A stretch of DNA of 41,975 nucleotides from CAYMRB01 sp964392615 (GCA_964392615.1 CAYMRB010000025.1:1-41975); one strand, 5' to 3'. Shown: positions 24,963 to 35,097, counted from the stretch's first letter. The notes: a model not told the origin generated them from the letters alone. A program made the numbers and translations.

Positions 24963-27420
24963 CGCGGAGGACCTCCACGGGATCGATGGACGCGGCCCGA
25001 CGCGCGGGCCAGGACGCCGCGATGGTTCCTGCGACGGCGAGTACCGCGACGACCGCGAGGGCGAGCGGCAGCGAGAGCTGCGGGTACCCGAGATAGGCGC
25101 GCGCGGTCGCGTCGATCGGCAGGATCCGCAACAGCATGACAAACACCGCACTCGCGAGGATGCCGAGTACGCCGCCGAAACCGGTGACGAGCAGACCGGC
25201 GGCCGTCACGCGCAACAGGATGCGCTTCGGTCGAGCGCCGAGCGCGAGGCGCAGAGCCGTGTCGCGGCGCTGCTCGTCGACCAGGACGTACATCAGGTTC
25301 GCGACGCCGACGATCGCGACAAGGAGGCCGAGCGCTCCCGCGATGACGAGCAGCATGCGGACGCCGCCGACGACCAAATTCTGCATGCGGACGACCTCGA
25401 CGTGGCTGTAGAAGCCGAGCGCGTACCGGTCGTCAGGATCGAAGCCGCGCCGCCGACCGATCAAGCGGTACACCTCGCGTCGCACGGGCCGCTCGAAGCT
25501 CTCGTCCTCGAGACCGACGATGACGTAGCTCGACCAACGCCAGCCGCGAATGGCGCGGAACGTCGGAGCCGGGATGAAGACCTTGTCGTAGTCGTTGCCT
25601 TCGTAGTTCGTCAGCGTGACCTTCGGCCGCATCACGCCGACGACGACGAACGGCACGCCCCAGAGCTCGACGGTGCGCCCGACCGCATTCCCGTCGCCGA
25701 AGAGGCGACCCTTGACGCGGTCGCCCAGCACCGCGACGCGGCGCCGTACCTTCACGTCGAGCTCGTTCAGGAATCGCCCCCCATCGCCAGGAACGATGTG
25801 TCGTATCGCGCCGAACGCCGGGTCGACGCCGTGGACGCGCGCGCTGACGCGAACACCGTCGACCTCGATGGTCTCTCCGAAGTCCGCGTACTCGACGCTG
25901 GCGGCGCGGACGCCCGGCACGCTGCGTTCGATGGCTCGTGCATCGTCCGGCTCGAGACCGATCCACCTCCCCGCGTCGAGCCCGCGCCACGGACGCGTCG
26001 TCGCACCCGACCAGAACCGCAGCACGTTGCGGCCCGACGCGTCCATGGCCCGATCCAGGGCGCGATCGAACCCGGCGCCGCACGCCGCGGCCACCGCAAG
26101 ACCGAACGTTCCCCACGCGACGGCGAGAATCACACGCGTCAGCGGGCCGCGGTAGCTCGCGACTCCACCGCCGCCGCCCGAAGCGAGCACGGTCGCGTCC
26201 GTCCGCGACAGCGCGGCGACGGGATCGAGGCGCGACGCGCGACGTGCCGGGAAGAACCCGGCGAGAAGCGCCACCGCGCCGAGCAGGAGGGCGATCGACA
26301 GCGCGACGAGCGGCGCGACCTGCGGCGTGCCGATGTCAGCGGTCACCGGCGTCGTACGCACGATTCCGAGAACGACCCAAGCTGCGCCGAGGCCTGCCGC
26401 GCCGCCGACCGTGACGAGCGCTGTCGCCTGCGCCATCACTCGAACGAGCACGCGGCGCGGCCGGCTGCCGAACGCGAGGCGCACCCCGATCTCGTGCGTC
26501 TGCTGGCTGACGAGGATGTACATCAGGTTCGCGACACCGAGCCCCGCGACGATCAGCGTCATCGCTCCCGCGCCACCGAGAACGAGGTGCAGGCCGAGGA
26601 ACACGTAGGAGAGCATGCGGTCCTCCTCGGTCGTGTCCCAGACGACGATGGCGTCGCGGTCGCGCGGGTCGAAACGGTAGCGCCGGGCGAGCACGCGGTA
26701 GAAGCCGTCGATGGCGGTCGCCGTCAGCTCGGGGCTGCGCGCTCGGAAGATGATCGTGTCGACGTGGCGGCGACCGAACACCTGGGCATGCGTCGTCGCG
26801 GGCAGACAGACGCGCTGGTCGTCGGGTCCGCCGTAGTCGCTCGACTGTTTCTTCGGCGCGAGGACGCCGATGACCGTGAACGGCGCGTTGGCGAGAACGA
26901 TCGTCGCGCCGATCGCTGGGCCATCGCCGAGAAGTCCGCGCTTGATCGCATCGCCTAGCACGACGACGCGGCGGTGCTCGGCGATATCGCGATCGTTGAT
27001 GAAACGCCCACCGGGCTCGAGGCGCCAGGCCCGCAGCCAACCGTAGTCGGGGTAGACGCCCGAGAGGCGTGCGCGGTGCACGCGTTCGCCGATGCGCACG
27101 TTTTCGCGGCCCTGGTACTCGGGGCTGAGCGCGAGGATTTCGGGGATCTCCTCCGGCAGGCGCAGCACGTCATCGGCGGTCACGCGGAGTCGTCGCTCCT
27201 TGCCGAGCCCTTCGAACGGACGGGTCGTCTTCGACGGCCACGCGACGACGAGACCTCTGCCCATATTGTGCGCGTTCTCCATCATCCGGCGCTCGAGGCC
27301 GGTGCCGAACGCGAGCAGGAGCACGACGGAGAACGTGCCCCACGCGACTCCGAACAGCGTCGATGCGGCGCGCAGTCGCTGCGCGCGCAATGCGGTGAAG
27401 AGGTCGCGGAGGGCGTCCAC
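24955..27420 (-). CDS. Double-length FtsX/MacB-type ABC permease (two permeases in one chain)
   Basis: An 821-residue protein starting at GTG 27420, 2 bases after the adaptor stop, with GGAG 8 bases upstream. It contains two full MacB-like units in tandem. Unit 1: transmembrane helix in TLFGVAWGTFSVVLLLAFGTGL, a periplasmic MacB-PCD domain (about 45-275), then three helices (about 280-400) with GVANLMYILVSQQTHEIGVRLAFGSRP and PARRASRLDPVAAL. Unit 2 repeats this: VAWGTFGLAVAAACGAGFDRAL, a periplasmic domain (about 455-690), then GVANLMYVLVDEQRRDTALRLALGARP and PARRAASIDPVEVLRDE. A canonical MacB permease works as a homodimer of one such unit, so this chain may form the whole dimer by itself. 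It belongs to the operon adaptor-permease-ATPase and probably exports a lipid, peptide or lipoprotein. Confidence 0.92.
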
Positions 27421-27422
27421 GA

Positions 27423-28514
27423 TTACGGCTCCGCGCCAGACGAGCGTTCGAGCACCTCGTCGCCCTCGGCGAGCCCCGCGGTGATCTCGATCGTCAGCCC
27501 GTCGCTGAGGCCGGTCTCGACGCGACGCTCCTCGGGATCGGCGGCGCCGTTCGAGTCACCGGGGACGAGCACGAACGCCGCGCCGTCGCGGAGATCGACC
27601 ACGCGTTCCGGCACGACGAGCACGTCCTTGCGGCGGTCGACGTCGATCTCGGCGACCGCCGAGTATCCCGACCGCAGGACGAGGTCGCCGGTGGGGTCGA
27701 GATCGATCCGCACGCCGAACACGATGGCGTTTTGCCGCGGCGTTCCCTGGAGCTCGATCTCGCTGAGCTTGCCGGTGACGTTCGCTTCCGGAAGCGCGCC
27801 GACGCGCAGGCGGGCGGTCATCCCCGCGCCCAGTCTGCCGACGTCGATCTCGTCGACCGTGCCGCGGAACACGAGCCGGTCGAGATCGCCGAGCGTCACG
27901 AGGACGGTTCCCGAGCCGTAGGAGCTCGACGGCACGACGGGGGCGCCCTCGCGCAGATCGAGACGCAGCACGTGACCGGCGACCGGTGTGCGCACGGTGT
28001 AGTCGACCTTGCGGCCGTCGACGACGACCTCGCCCTTCTTCAGGAGCTCGAGGCGCTCCTCGGCTTGCTGCACCGCAACTTCGGCGGCTTCCTGAGTGCG
28101 TTCGAGGCTCTTCTGGCCGGTGAACCAGCGGCTGATGCGCCCGGCTGGATGCTCGCCCTCGACGAACTCGCGCGCGGACTCTCGCGCGTCGTGCGCGGCC
28201 TTGACGGAGCGCTCGGCCGCGAGGATCGTCTCGGCCGTGACGATCGGCTTGACCTCGGCCACGGGATCTCCGGCCTCGACGCGCTGACCGAGCGCGACGT
28301 GGAGCTTCGTCAGCACACCTCCGTGCCGCGACTTCACCGCCACCTCGTGCTCGACGACGATGCGGCCCACGGCGACGGCCTGGCGCACGACCTCGCCGCG
28401 GGTCACGCGAGCCGTCCTCACGGTCGTATGCGTCGATGGCTTGCGGGTCACGGCGAACCAGATCGCGCCGGCGATCAGCGCGACGGCGACGACGAACACG
28501 ATGGCCTGCTTCAT
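27423..28514 (-). CDS. Periplasmic adaptor subunit of a MacA/HlyD-type exporter
   Basis: A 363-residue protein; ATG 28514 (MKQAIVFVVAVALIAGAIWF) is preferred over an in-frame start 27 bases upstream, because GGGGAAAGGG precedes it at a workable distance and it places the membrane anchor right at the N-terminus. Domains: anchor 4-21; a beta strand and lipoyl half (VEHEVAVKSRHGGVLTKLHVALGQRVEAGDPVAEV); a coiled-coil hairpin (about 90-180, AERSVKAAHDARESAREF and EAAEVAVQQAEERLELLKKGE); the second lipoyl half (VRTPVAGHVLRLDLREGAPV); beta-barrel and membrane-proximal domains (GYSAVAEIDVDRRKDVLVVPERVVDL). It links the inner-membrane permease to an outer-membrane channel in MacAB-like pumps. No outer-membrane channel gene lies nearby. 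Confidence 0.93.
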   Translation of the reverse strand: MKQAIVFVVAVALIAGAIWFAVTRKPSTHTTVRTARVTRGEVVRQAVAVGRIVVEHEVAVKSRHGGVLTKLHVALGQRVEAGDPVAEVKPIVTAETILAAERSVKAAHDARESAREFVEGEHPAGRISRWFTGQKSLERTQEAAEVAVQQAEERLELLKKGEVVVDGRKVDYTVRTPVAGHVLRLDLREGAPVVPSSSYGSGTVLVTLGDLDRLVFRGTVDEIDVGRLGAGMTARLRVGALPEANVTGKLSEIELQGTPRQNAIVFGVRIDLDPTGDLVLRSGYSAVAEIDVDRRKDVLVVPERVVDLRDGAAFVLVPGDSNGAADPEERRVETGLSDGLTIEITAGLAEGDEVLERSSGAEP

Positions 28515-28572
28515 CTGCGGGTACCCTTTCCCCGCCATCATACGTCACCGGGCCGCATCGGTTCCCGACGTG

Positions 28573-30357
28573 CTACGCTCCGGCGTGGAAGTTGGCGATC
28601 GCTTCGGACGTGCGGAGGTAGCGATCGTAGACCCGCACGCGTTCGAGGCTGCCGCGCAGCGACGGCGCGACGCGAAGCCGGTCGGCGCCGGTGACGTCGC
28701 CCAGCTGCGGGTGGAAGCGGCCCCAGCCGTAGATCGACTCGGCGCCGCCGTCGCAGAGGGCTCCGTCGACGACGAAGCTGATCACGTTCGGGCCGCCGTC
28801 GACGATGATCGCGACGTGGTGCAGCTCGCCTGGCTTGATCGACCCGACGTCGCTCATCCAGAGGCCCGTTCGTTCGCCGTCGTTCAGATCGATGCGGATC
28901 CGGTCGCGGGTCGCCGTGCTGACGAGGATACCCTTGCCGTCCGGATCGCGGCTGTCGAGCACCACCTGACCCGTGACCGACGCGTCCAGGCGGATCCAGA
29001 AGTCCAGCGCGAAGCCGCCGCCGTCGTCGAGCCGTGGCAGGTCGGGGAGCCCGACCTCGCCGCGCTGGATCTCCGCGGGACCGAGATCGAGAGCTCGCCC
29101 CTCTACCGTCACCGTTCGCACCGTGCCCTGCCCCCAGAGCGCTTCCAGCAGGGTCGGGTCGATGGGATGCACTCGGGCGACGGTCTTCTGCGTCTCGGTG
29201 ATCCAGTACTTCCCGTCCTGCTCGATCAGATCGGGATAGCTCATCCCCAGACCCGGTCCCGGCAGCCCGGTTGTCGCATCGTAGAGGCAGCTCTTCGGAT
29301 CCGGATCGTAGAGGACGATCTCCGGCTGCGACCAGTGGATCTTGCCGTCCCGCTCGATGCCGCCGCTGAGCCACGCGGGATTCCTGCCGCGGTATGGGTT
29401 CGAGTGCGCGCCGTGGTGGTGGAACCAGAAGAGGTACTTGCCGTTCGCGGTCTTCCAGATCCGCGGACAAGCTCGCGAGTTCTTGATCCGTCTGCTGCCG
29501 GGCGTGTACGACGCGTACTCCGGCAGGGTCCACGTGTGGCCGCCGTCGCGGCTGTAGGCGTGGCAGGGGTGGTCTCCGGCCGTGCGGTACATGCAGTAGA
29601 TCGATCCGTCGCTGAGCGCGACGATGTTCTGCTCGGCCTGCACGTCGCCGTACTGCGGGTTCTTCAGACCGGCGTCGCCGTCGGGAAGCAGCTGCCACTC
29701 GATCTCGGCAGGGTCCTTCGCCGTGAGGATATTGTCCGATCGATAGAACCAGCCCTCCGACCGATCGATCACGTACTTCCCGCACTTGCTGAACGCGAAC
29801 ATCATCGCGTCGCCGAAGATGATCGGCTTGCCGATGCCCCAGAAGATCTGCACCTTGCCACCGAACGTGTTCGTGCGGTCGACGGCCGTCATGCGCATCG
29901 GCAGTCGGTAGCGTTCCTTCGACCACGAGCGGCCGTGGTCGTCGGAGTACTTGTAGACGAACCAGCCGACGCAGTCGCTGCGCCCCGGGCATTTGAACCC
30001 GTCGCCGTTGTAGTCGTAGAAGACGTAGACGCGGCCGGTGCGGGCGACGACCGGCAGCGAGTAGACCGCGGGAGGCCCATCCGCCGGCTCGAGCGCGACG
30101 AGCGGCGACCAGGTGCGTCCTTGATCGGCACTGATCGTCGACACGACATGCGAGTTGCTCGCGCCCTCGTGCCCGCCGGCCGTGGTCAGCGTGCAGAGCC
30201 AATTGCCGTCGTGCGTGATGACGACGTAGGGCTGATCGCAATAGCCTTCGTCGGGAATGACGTGGCCCGTGCGCACGTTGCGCGGATCGCCGGCTGCGAG
30301 TGACGGGCCGAGCGGAAACAGAATCAGCGACAGGACGATGGTGCTTCGAACGCGCAT
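28573..30357 (-). CDS. Exported BNR-repeat (sialidase-fold) protein with C-terminal LamG-like domain
   Basis: A 594-residue protein with a strong AGGAGGAG Shine-Dalgarno and a signal peptide (residues 1-22). Three Asp-box motifs mark a six-bladed propeller: SADQGRTW (76-83), SDDHGRSW (138-145) and SRDGGHTW (269-276). Many aromatic residues lie between them (GKYLFWFHHHGAHSNPYRG; GMSYPDLIEQDGKYWITETQ). The C-terminal ~170 residues (GGFALDFWIRLDAS; VVLDSRDPDGKGI; HHVAIIVDGGPNVISFVVDG; GSLERVRVYDRYL) form a concanavalin A-like/LamG jelly roll that probably binds glycan. The arginine triad of true sialidases is not evident, so the enzyme activity is uncertain. It may be a glycosidase or a carbohydrate-binding protein. 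It diverges from a beta-helix protein gene. Confidence 0.85.
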   Translation of the reverse strand: MRVRSTIVLSLILFPLGPSLAAGDPRNVRTGHVIPDEGYCDQPYVVITHDGNWLCTLTTAGGHEGASNSHVVSTISADQGRTWSPLVALEPADGPPAVYSLPVVARTGRVYVFYDYNGDGFKCPGRSDCVGWFVYKYSDDHGRSWSKERYRLPMRMTAVDRTNTFGGKVQIFWGIGKPIIFGDAMMFAFSKCGKYVIDRSEGWFYRSDNILTAKDPAEIEWQLLPDGDAGLKNPQYGDVQAEQNIVALSDGSIYCMYRTAGDHPCHAYSRDGGHTWTLPEYASYTPGSRRIKNSRACPRIWKTANGKYLFWFHHHGAHSNPYRGRNPAWLSGGIERDGKIHWSQPEIVLYDPDPKSCLYDATTGLPGPGLGMSYPDLIEQDGKYWITETQKTVARVHPIDPTLLEALWGQGTVRTVTVEGRALDLGPAEIQRGEVGLPDLPRLDDGGGFALDFWIRLDASVTGQVVLDSRDPDGKGILVSTATRDRIRIDLNDGERTGLWMSDVGSIKPGELHHVAIIVDGGPNVISFVVDGALCDGGAESIYGWGRFHPQLGDVTGADRLRVAPSLRGSLERVRVYDRYLRTSEAIANFHAGA

Positions 30358-30438
30358 GGCTCCTCCTGGCCCGAAGGGGGGTGTCTCGTCAGCCTATCGT
30401 CTCGAGGCCGTGAGGGGCAATCGGCGGGTCGCGGATCG

Positions 30439-30467
30439 TTGCAAGAGGAGCGGGCAACCGGTACCTT
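30439..30467 (+). promoter_or_regulatory. Weak candidate promoter for the beta-helix gene
   Basis: TTGCAA (30439-30444), a 17-bp gap, TACCTT (30462-30467). Both hexamers are poor matches to the usual consensus, but their spacing and TAC-type -10 match other candidates in the window. It lies in the 209-bp gap between divergent genes. Confidence 0.2.
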
Positions 30468-30520
30468 CGTCGGTAGGTTTCGCAGCGGGCTGGCAGGCAG
30501 GGTCGGCCGATCGGCACCGG

Positions 30521-30548
30521 CCGTCGGAGCACGGCCGTCGGAGCACGG
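30521..30548. repeat. Tandem 14-bp direct repeat upstream of the beta-helix gene
   Basis: CCGTCGGAGCACGG occurs twice back to back (30521-30534 and 30535-30548), 18 bases before ATG 30567. The repeat is imperfectly self-complementary and may be chance or a slippage product. No regulator is known for it. Confidence 0.6.
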
Positions 30549-30566
30549 TCTCGGCGGAGGCATGAG

Positions 30567-32441
30567 ATGCAGCGGTTCGGACGATCTCGCGACGAGAGAA
30601 GAACGGGGCGCGGCCAGCTAACGCTCGGCGCGTTTCTGGCGTTGGCGCTCTGCGCGCATGCGACCTGCTTCGGCGCGGAGTTCACGTATCCCGACGATTT
30701 TCCGCCGGACGCCGCGTTGCAGGATGCCGTGGACGATGATCGCGTGGTTGACGGTGACACGATCCACGTCGTCGCGTACGGGCCGCATCGGCCGTTCCTG
30801 CCGATCGATCTCGGCGCGAAGCGCGTCACGGTGACCGGCTCGCGCAGCTTCCGGGGGTGGCCCGTCATTCGTGGCGATCGAACCCGCACGGACGCTTGGC
30901 CCGCTGCGGCGGCCGACCGCGCGAGCCGCAACGTCGTGGCGGTGAATCGCGGCTCGGCGCTCGAGAGCTTCCACATCGAGCTCGACTACGACGGCCTGGC
31001 GGATGAGAGTGACGTGACCTACCGCGCTGTCTGGTGTGGCGCGGGCGGCGGCGCCTTGCGAGGGTGCACGATCCGGGCACTCGGCCGTTGGACGGCGAGT
31101 TCGCTGGTCGAGGTGAGCGCGGGCGCCGAGGACGCGAACTTCCTCGGTTGCAGCGTCGACACGAGCGGCGCGGTCGCAGGCGATGAGGTCGAGATCGACG
31201 CCACGAGCCACGTGGTCTTCATCGGCGCGGACGCGCAGGCCGTGTTCCGCTGCTCCTTCGATGGCGGGGCGCATCGTGATCGCGACGTCCTGCACTTGGC
31301 GGGCCCGCGACGCGTCGTTCTCGAAGGTTGCCGGTTCGACAGCGAGACGCCGGCTCACCGCGTGGTCGCTCTCGCCGGTGGCGCCGCGGTCGACGCGGAG
31401 CTGATCGCGCGGGGCTGCACGTTCGGAGGCCTCTCGGGTGCCTATCTTCGGCACGTCATCCACATCCTCGACGATGGCGCGACGACGACCTGGAACGTCG
31501 AGATCGATCGGAGCGAGTTCGGCCGTCTGTCCGGTCACGAGGCGGATACTCTGCGGCTCCTGTCGATCGACCGAACCGCGACGATTCGCTGCGTCAACAC
31601 GGTTTTCTACTGGCAGTCCGGATTCGATCCGCGTTGGGGCCGGCCGGGGATGAACGGCGCCGTCCGCATCGGCCCGTCGGCCGACGGCGTCGAGCTCGAG
31701 CTCGTTCACTGCAACGTCCTCGACCGAAGCGTCGCGCCGCGAAACCGCTGGATCGAGCTCGACGGGGCGCGAGGCGTCGTGCTGCGCTTCACGAACAGCA
31801 TCTTCGCGCCGCGATTCGCCGTGGATCCGTTGCCGCCGAGCGCCGGACTCGTCTTCGATGCCTCGGAGGAGCCGATGTCGTCTGATGAGCTGCGCGTCGA
31901 GACGATCGCGTCGATTCGTCGGCTCGGGCCGTGCAGCACCGATCCCGACGACGAGGGCCGCGCGTGCCTCGAGGGCGATGACGGCTTCCTCGACGTCGAT
32001 CCGCTGCTTTGGGGCGGAGCGCACGTCGGTCCCGGGTCGCCCGCGATCGACGCGGCGGTGGACGTCGGAGTCGCGGACGACTTTCACGGCGAGTCGCGAC
32101 CGCGCGGTGACGCGCCCGACATCGGCGTCGACGAGACGGACGGCGGTGGTCCTTGGTTCCTGCGCGCCGACTGCAACGGTGACGTCAACCATATGGCGCA
32201 GGTGGGAGATGCCGTCTTCCTTCTGAACTACAACTTCACCGGCGGTCCCGAGCCGCCATGCTTCGCGGCCTGCGACTCCAACGCCGACGGTAGCCTCGCG
32301 GGGGTCACTGACGCCGTCTACCTATTGGCGTTCAACTTCCTCGGCGGCCCCGCGACGCCGCCGCCCTTTCCGGAGTGCGGGCCGAGCCTGTTCGAGAGCG
32401 ATCTGCGATTGGGTTGTGAGAATCCGCCGGCATGCCGCTAA
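30567..32441 (+). CDS. Exported right-handed beta-helix protein with tandem dockerin-like EF-hand tail
   Basis: A 624-residue protein; ATG 30567 is chosen because GGAGG (30556-30560) is 6 bases upstream. A long N-terminal region (about 1-37) has a basic start and a hydrophobic core (LGAFLALALCAHATCFG), which is a signal peptide. The central part (about 60-430) has the repeated short strands of parallel beta-helix (pectate-lyase-like) proteins, such as VVAVNRGSALESFHIELDYDG, GCTIRALGRW and VVLEGCRFDSE. After GPCSTDPDDEGRACLEGDDGF and SPAIDAAVDVGVADD comes the tail (about 535-624) with two EF hands: DCNGDVNHMAQVGDAVFLLN-YNFTGG and DSNADGSLAGVTDAVYLLAF-NFLGG, ending in CGPSLFESDLRLGCENPPACR. The enzymatic function is unknown. 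The tail is probably an attachment or sorting module. Confidence 0.85.
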   Translation: MQRFGRSRDERRTGRGQLTLGAFLALALCAHATCFGAEFTYPDDFPPDAALQDAVDDDRVVDGDTIHVVAYGPHRPFLPIDLGAKRVTVTGSRSFRGWPVIRGDRTRTDAWPAAAADRASRNVVAVNRGSALESFHIELDYDGLADESDVTYRAVWCGAGGGALRGCTIRALGRWTASSLVEVSAGAEDANFLGCSVDTSGAVAGDEVEIDATSHVVFIGADAQAVFRCSFDGGAHRDRDVLHLAGPRRVVLEGCRFDSETPAHRVVALAGGAAVDAELIARGCTFGGLSGAYLRHVIHILDDGATTTWNVEIDRSEFGRLSGHEADTLRLLSIDRTATIRCVNTVFYWQSGFDPRWGRPGMNGAVRIGPSADGVELELVHCNVLDRSVAPRNRWIELDGARGVVLRFTNSIFAPRFAVDPLPPSAGLVFDASEEPMSSDELRVETIASIRRLGPCSTDPDDEGRACLEGDDGFLDVDPLLWGGAHVGPGSPAIDAAVDVGVADDFHGESRPRGDAPDIGVDETDGGGPWFLRADCNGDVNHMAQVGDAVFLLNYNFTGGPEPPCFAACDSNADGSLAGVTDAVYLLAFNFLGGPATPPPFPECGPSLFESDLRLGCENPPACR

Positions 32442-32469
32442 GCTCGACCGGCGTGGAGCGCGCATCGAC

Positions 32470-32913
32470 ATGAACCCGAACCGCGGCAAGACCATCGCCC
32501 TGATCGCAGGCGTCGCCTGCCTCGTCGTCGTCGGGCTGGCCCTCGTGATCGTCGCCGGTCGGTGGGGCGAGCTGGAGCGCGAAGCGGAGACGAAGCCCCC
32601 GGCGATCGATCTCTCGGGAAACTGGACGCTGACGTTTCCGCGCGGGGCGACTCGGAGGATGCAGGTCGTGGCCGCGGGGGAGGGGCGCTACGTGATCGCA
32701 GCCGCCGGTGTGCTCGACGGCGAGTACGAGGTCCGCGGCGACCGGCTCGTCATCACGCAGCCTCGCGACCGCAGGATGGTCGGGCTCGAGTGGCAGATCC
32801 TCGATCAGTTCGACCTGACGCTCGTCGCCGAGCCGCTACCCTGGCCGACCGGCTCGTCGTACGCCGGCGCCACGGCGAGCCGCCCGGATCCGTCCGAGCG
32901 CTTCTATCGCTGA
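32470..32913 (+). CDS. Small membrane-anchored lipocalin-like protein
   Basis: A 147-residue protein starting at ATG 32470 (MNPNRGKTIALIAG). The frame extends upstream to 32416 but that part overlaps the preceding gene. A single transmembrane helix covers about 8-30 (ALIAGVACLVVVGLALVIVAG). Residues 50-140 form a small beta domain beginning LSGNWTLTFP and continuing GRYVIAAAGVLDGEYEVRGDRLVIT, like the lipocalin-type barrels found in many bacterial lipoproteins. The Shine-Dalgarno is weak (GGAG at 32455-32458, 11 bases away). It lies 28 bp after the beta-helix gene and may be co-transcribed. Role unknown. Confidence 0.72.
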   Translation: MNPNRGKTIALIAGVACLVVVGLALVIVAGRWGELEREAETKPPAIDLSGNWTLTFPRGATRRMQVVAAGEGRYVIAAAGVLDGEYEVRGDRLVITQPRDRRMVGLEWQILDQFDLTLVAEPLPWPTGSSYAGATASRPDPSERFYR

Positions 32914-32932
32914 ACGGACACCGAGTCGCCGA

Positions 32933-34984
32933 TCACGGCTCGCAGACGCCCGCGCAACCCTCGATCGCGACGCACTCCTCGCCGAGCACCGGCGGTGCGC
33001 CGTTGAAGAAGAGATAGGAGAAGATCGCGATCCCGTCCGAGATGTCGATGCGCCCGTCGCCGTTGCCATCGACGAGCGCGACGTTGGCCGGGTTGTCCCC
33101 GGCGCCGTCGCCGCACGGCCAGAGGAAGCTGCCGGTGCCGAAGAGGTGGCTGAGGAGGCACACGCCGTCCGACAGGTCGAGTCGACCGTCCTGGTTGAGA
33201 TCGCTCGGCAGCTGTCCGGTCTCGACGGGCTCGACGCGCGCGATCCAGGGGCGGTTGCCTCGGAGGCGGTCGTACCCCGCGACCACCGCGCTGCCATCGT
33301 CGGCGACGACGGCGTCCGCCACTCCGAGGCCGAGTCGACGCTCGCCAAATGCCGTCTGCCAGAGGAGGTTCCGGTCGGCGTCGAACTTGACGAGATAGAA
33401 CTGTGCGTGCTCAAAGAGCTCGGCCAGCCCGGCGACGAGGAAGCCGCCGTCCGGCGTCGCGCTGAGCGAGTAGGCGTCGCGGATCCAATCGTCGGGCTCG
33501 ATGACCCGCTGCCATGTCGGCGCGCCGTCGGGGTCGTACGCCGCCAGAAGAACGACGGAACGCTCGGGCGAGCTCGGCCGGATACCGGTGCGGCATGAGC
33601 CTGCGACGACGTACTCGCCTTCCGCACTCACGAGGACGTCGCGGAACAGCGCGTGGTCGTACGGCGCCTCGGGCGCGATCGTCCGCTCCCACAGCGGTTC
33701 GCCGTCGGCGGTGGTCTTCAGGATCACCGCTTCGTCGTCGCGTTGGCCGGCCACGACGATCGACTCGGTCGTCGGGTCCTCGCAGATCGCCTCGCCGATG
33801 CCGTCACCGAGACGTCGCGCGAACACCGGCTCGCCGCTCGAGTCGGTGCGCGTCAGATAGATCCGGGCGGCGCCTGTCGTGCCGGCGATGACGAAGTGCC
33901 CGCCGCGCGTTTCGGCGATCGCTCGACCCGACAACCGCGCGTTCTCTTCGCTCACCCGCTCCCACGCGACGGAACCGTCACCGCGCAGCTTCACGAGGTA
34001 GAGCTCGTACCTCGCGGCGCTTGTCTCTCCCGTCGCGACGAACGCGCCGTCGGAAGTCGCGGTGATGTCGTATAGATCGAGGGACTCCTCGCGCTCGATC
34101 AGCCGCACCCAGGCGACCTCGCCCGCGGCGTCGGTCTTGAGGAACCAGGCGCTTCTCGCGGCGTGCGTGCCGGTTGCGACGGCGCCCCCATCGCTCGCCA
34201 TGGCGAGCGATGTGGCGCCGCTCGACGCCGGATAGAAGTCGTAGCGCTGTTGCCACGACACGTCGATCGGAGCTCTCGCATCTGCGGGCCGCGACGCGCA
34301 CCCCCGGCTCGTATCGACGACCCGCACGTCGACCTCCTGCGCGCAGGTCAGGTCGTAAACTACGCCGCCGGCGACGGCCTGACTGCAGCACGGCAGGTGC
34401 GAGGCCGCGCCGCCGTCTCCGTCGCCGAGCCGCGGCAGGATCCTGACGGATCCGGTGGCGTGATTCTCCGCCGCGACGTGGAGGCGGAAGGCGCTCGCCG
34501 TCCCGACGGGATCGAGCGTGATCCTCTGGGCGAGCGAGAAGGTGACCACGCCGATGGCGAAGCGTCCGTGGGGCTCTCGATCGCCGACCTCGACCACGAC
34601 GAAGCCGGAGTCGACGAAGCCCGGCGGGTCGTCCGTGATATCAGCGGCAGCCGTCCCGATGACGTCCGCGTCGACGATGTACAGGTCGCCGGTGACATCG
34701 GCGTAGATGTTCCAGTTCTGGAGGCCCGCGCCGTCAGCCGGCAGCTGCGACACGACGCCGACGGTGATGTCGAAGATACCGGGCTCGACGACGATCTCGT
34801 TCGTACGGATCTGCCCGGCGAAGAGCTCGGGCGACCACGCGACGGCATCGCGCTGCAGGATGAGCTGGATCTCGGCGTCGGGATCCGCGCAGGGCACCTG
34901 TGCTGCGACGCGAGGCGTCGCGAGCGCGGCGAGCGTCAGAGGAACGAGCAGGCAGAGAGCCCTTCGACGGCCGCGGATGTGCAT
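32933..34984 (-). CDS. Exported beta-propeller (delta-60-like) protein with C-terminal dockerin-like EF hands
   Basis: A 683-residue protein; ATG 34984 (MHIRGRRRALCLLVPLTLAALATPRVAAQ) gives a textbook signal peptide, so it is preferred over the longer frame that begins 96 bases upstream. Residues about 30-235 are a beta-rich domain of unknown type (EIQLILQRDAVAWSPELF). Residues about 250-580 are a propeller of repeats such as GGAVATGTHAARSAWFLKTDAAGEV, DGAFVATGETS and GGFLVAGLAELFEHAQFYLVKFDADRNLLW, the 'DGGxxVAG ... VKxDAxG' pattern of delta-60-type repeats. The C-terminal ~85 residues hold two EF hands (DLNQDGRLDLSDGVCLLSHLF and DGNGDGRIDISDGIAIFSYLF) and end in CVAIEGCAGVCEP. It likely sits at the cell surface; function unknown. 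Confidence 0.85.
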   Translation of the reverse strand: MHIRGRRRALCLLVPLTLAALATPRVAAQVPCADPDAEIQLILQRDAVAWSPELFAGQIRTNEIVVEPGIFDITVGVVSQLPADGAGLQNWNIYADVTGDLYIVDADVIGTAAADITDDPPGFVDSGFVVVEVGDREPHGRFAIGVVTFSLAQRITLDPVGTASAFRLHVAAENHATGSVRILPRLGDGDGGAASHLPCCSQAVAGGVVYDLTCAQEVDVRVVDTSRGCASRPADARAPIDVSWQQRYDFYPASSGATSLAMASDGGAVATGTHAARSAWFLKTDAAGEVAWVRLIEREESLDLYDITATSDGAFVATGETSAARYELYLVKLRGDGSVAWERVSEENARLSGRAIAETRGGHFVIAGTTGAARIYLTRTDSSGEPVFARRLGDGIGEAICEDPTTESIVVAGQRDDEAVILKTTADGEPLWERTIAPEAPYDHALFRDVLVSAEGEYVVAGSCRTGIRPSSPERSVVLLAAYDPDGAPTWQRVIEPDDWIRDAYSLSATPDGGFLVAGLAELFEHAQFYLVKFDADRNLLWQTAFGERRLGLGVADAVVADDGSAVVAGYDRLRGNRPWIARVEPVETGQLPSDLNQDGRLDLSDGVCLLSHLFGTGSFLWPCGDGAGDNPANVALVDGNGDGRIDISDGIAIFSYLFFNGAPPVLGEECVAIEGCAGVCEP

Positions 34985-35097
34985 CGACAACACCGTCTCC
35001 CGTGACTGCAGTGCGAAACGAAGATCGGGACAACCCAACGACGCCGACGTCCAGTTTCCGCTTGCGGCAGGTGATCGCAAGAGGAAGTCGGGGGAGA

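Noticed and set aside
28573..30357. Assignment of the BNR protein as a true sialidase
   Set aside because: Asp boxes are clear, but the arginine triad and catalytic Tyr/Glu could not be placed by eye; the fold is supported but not the activity.
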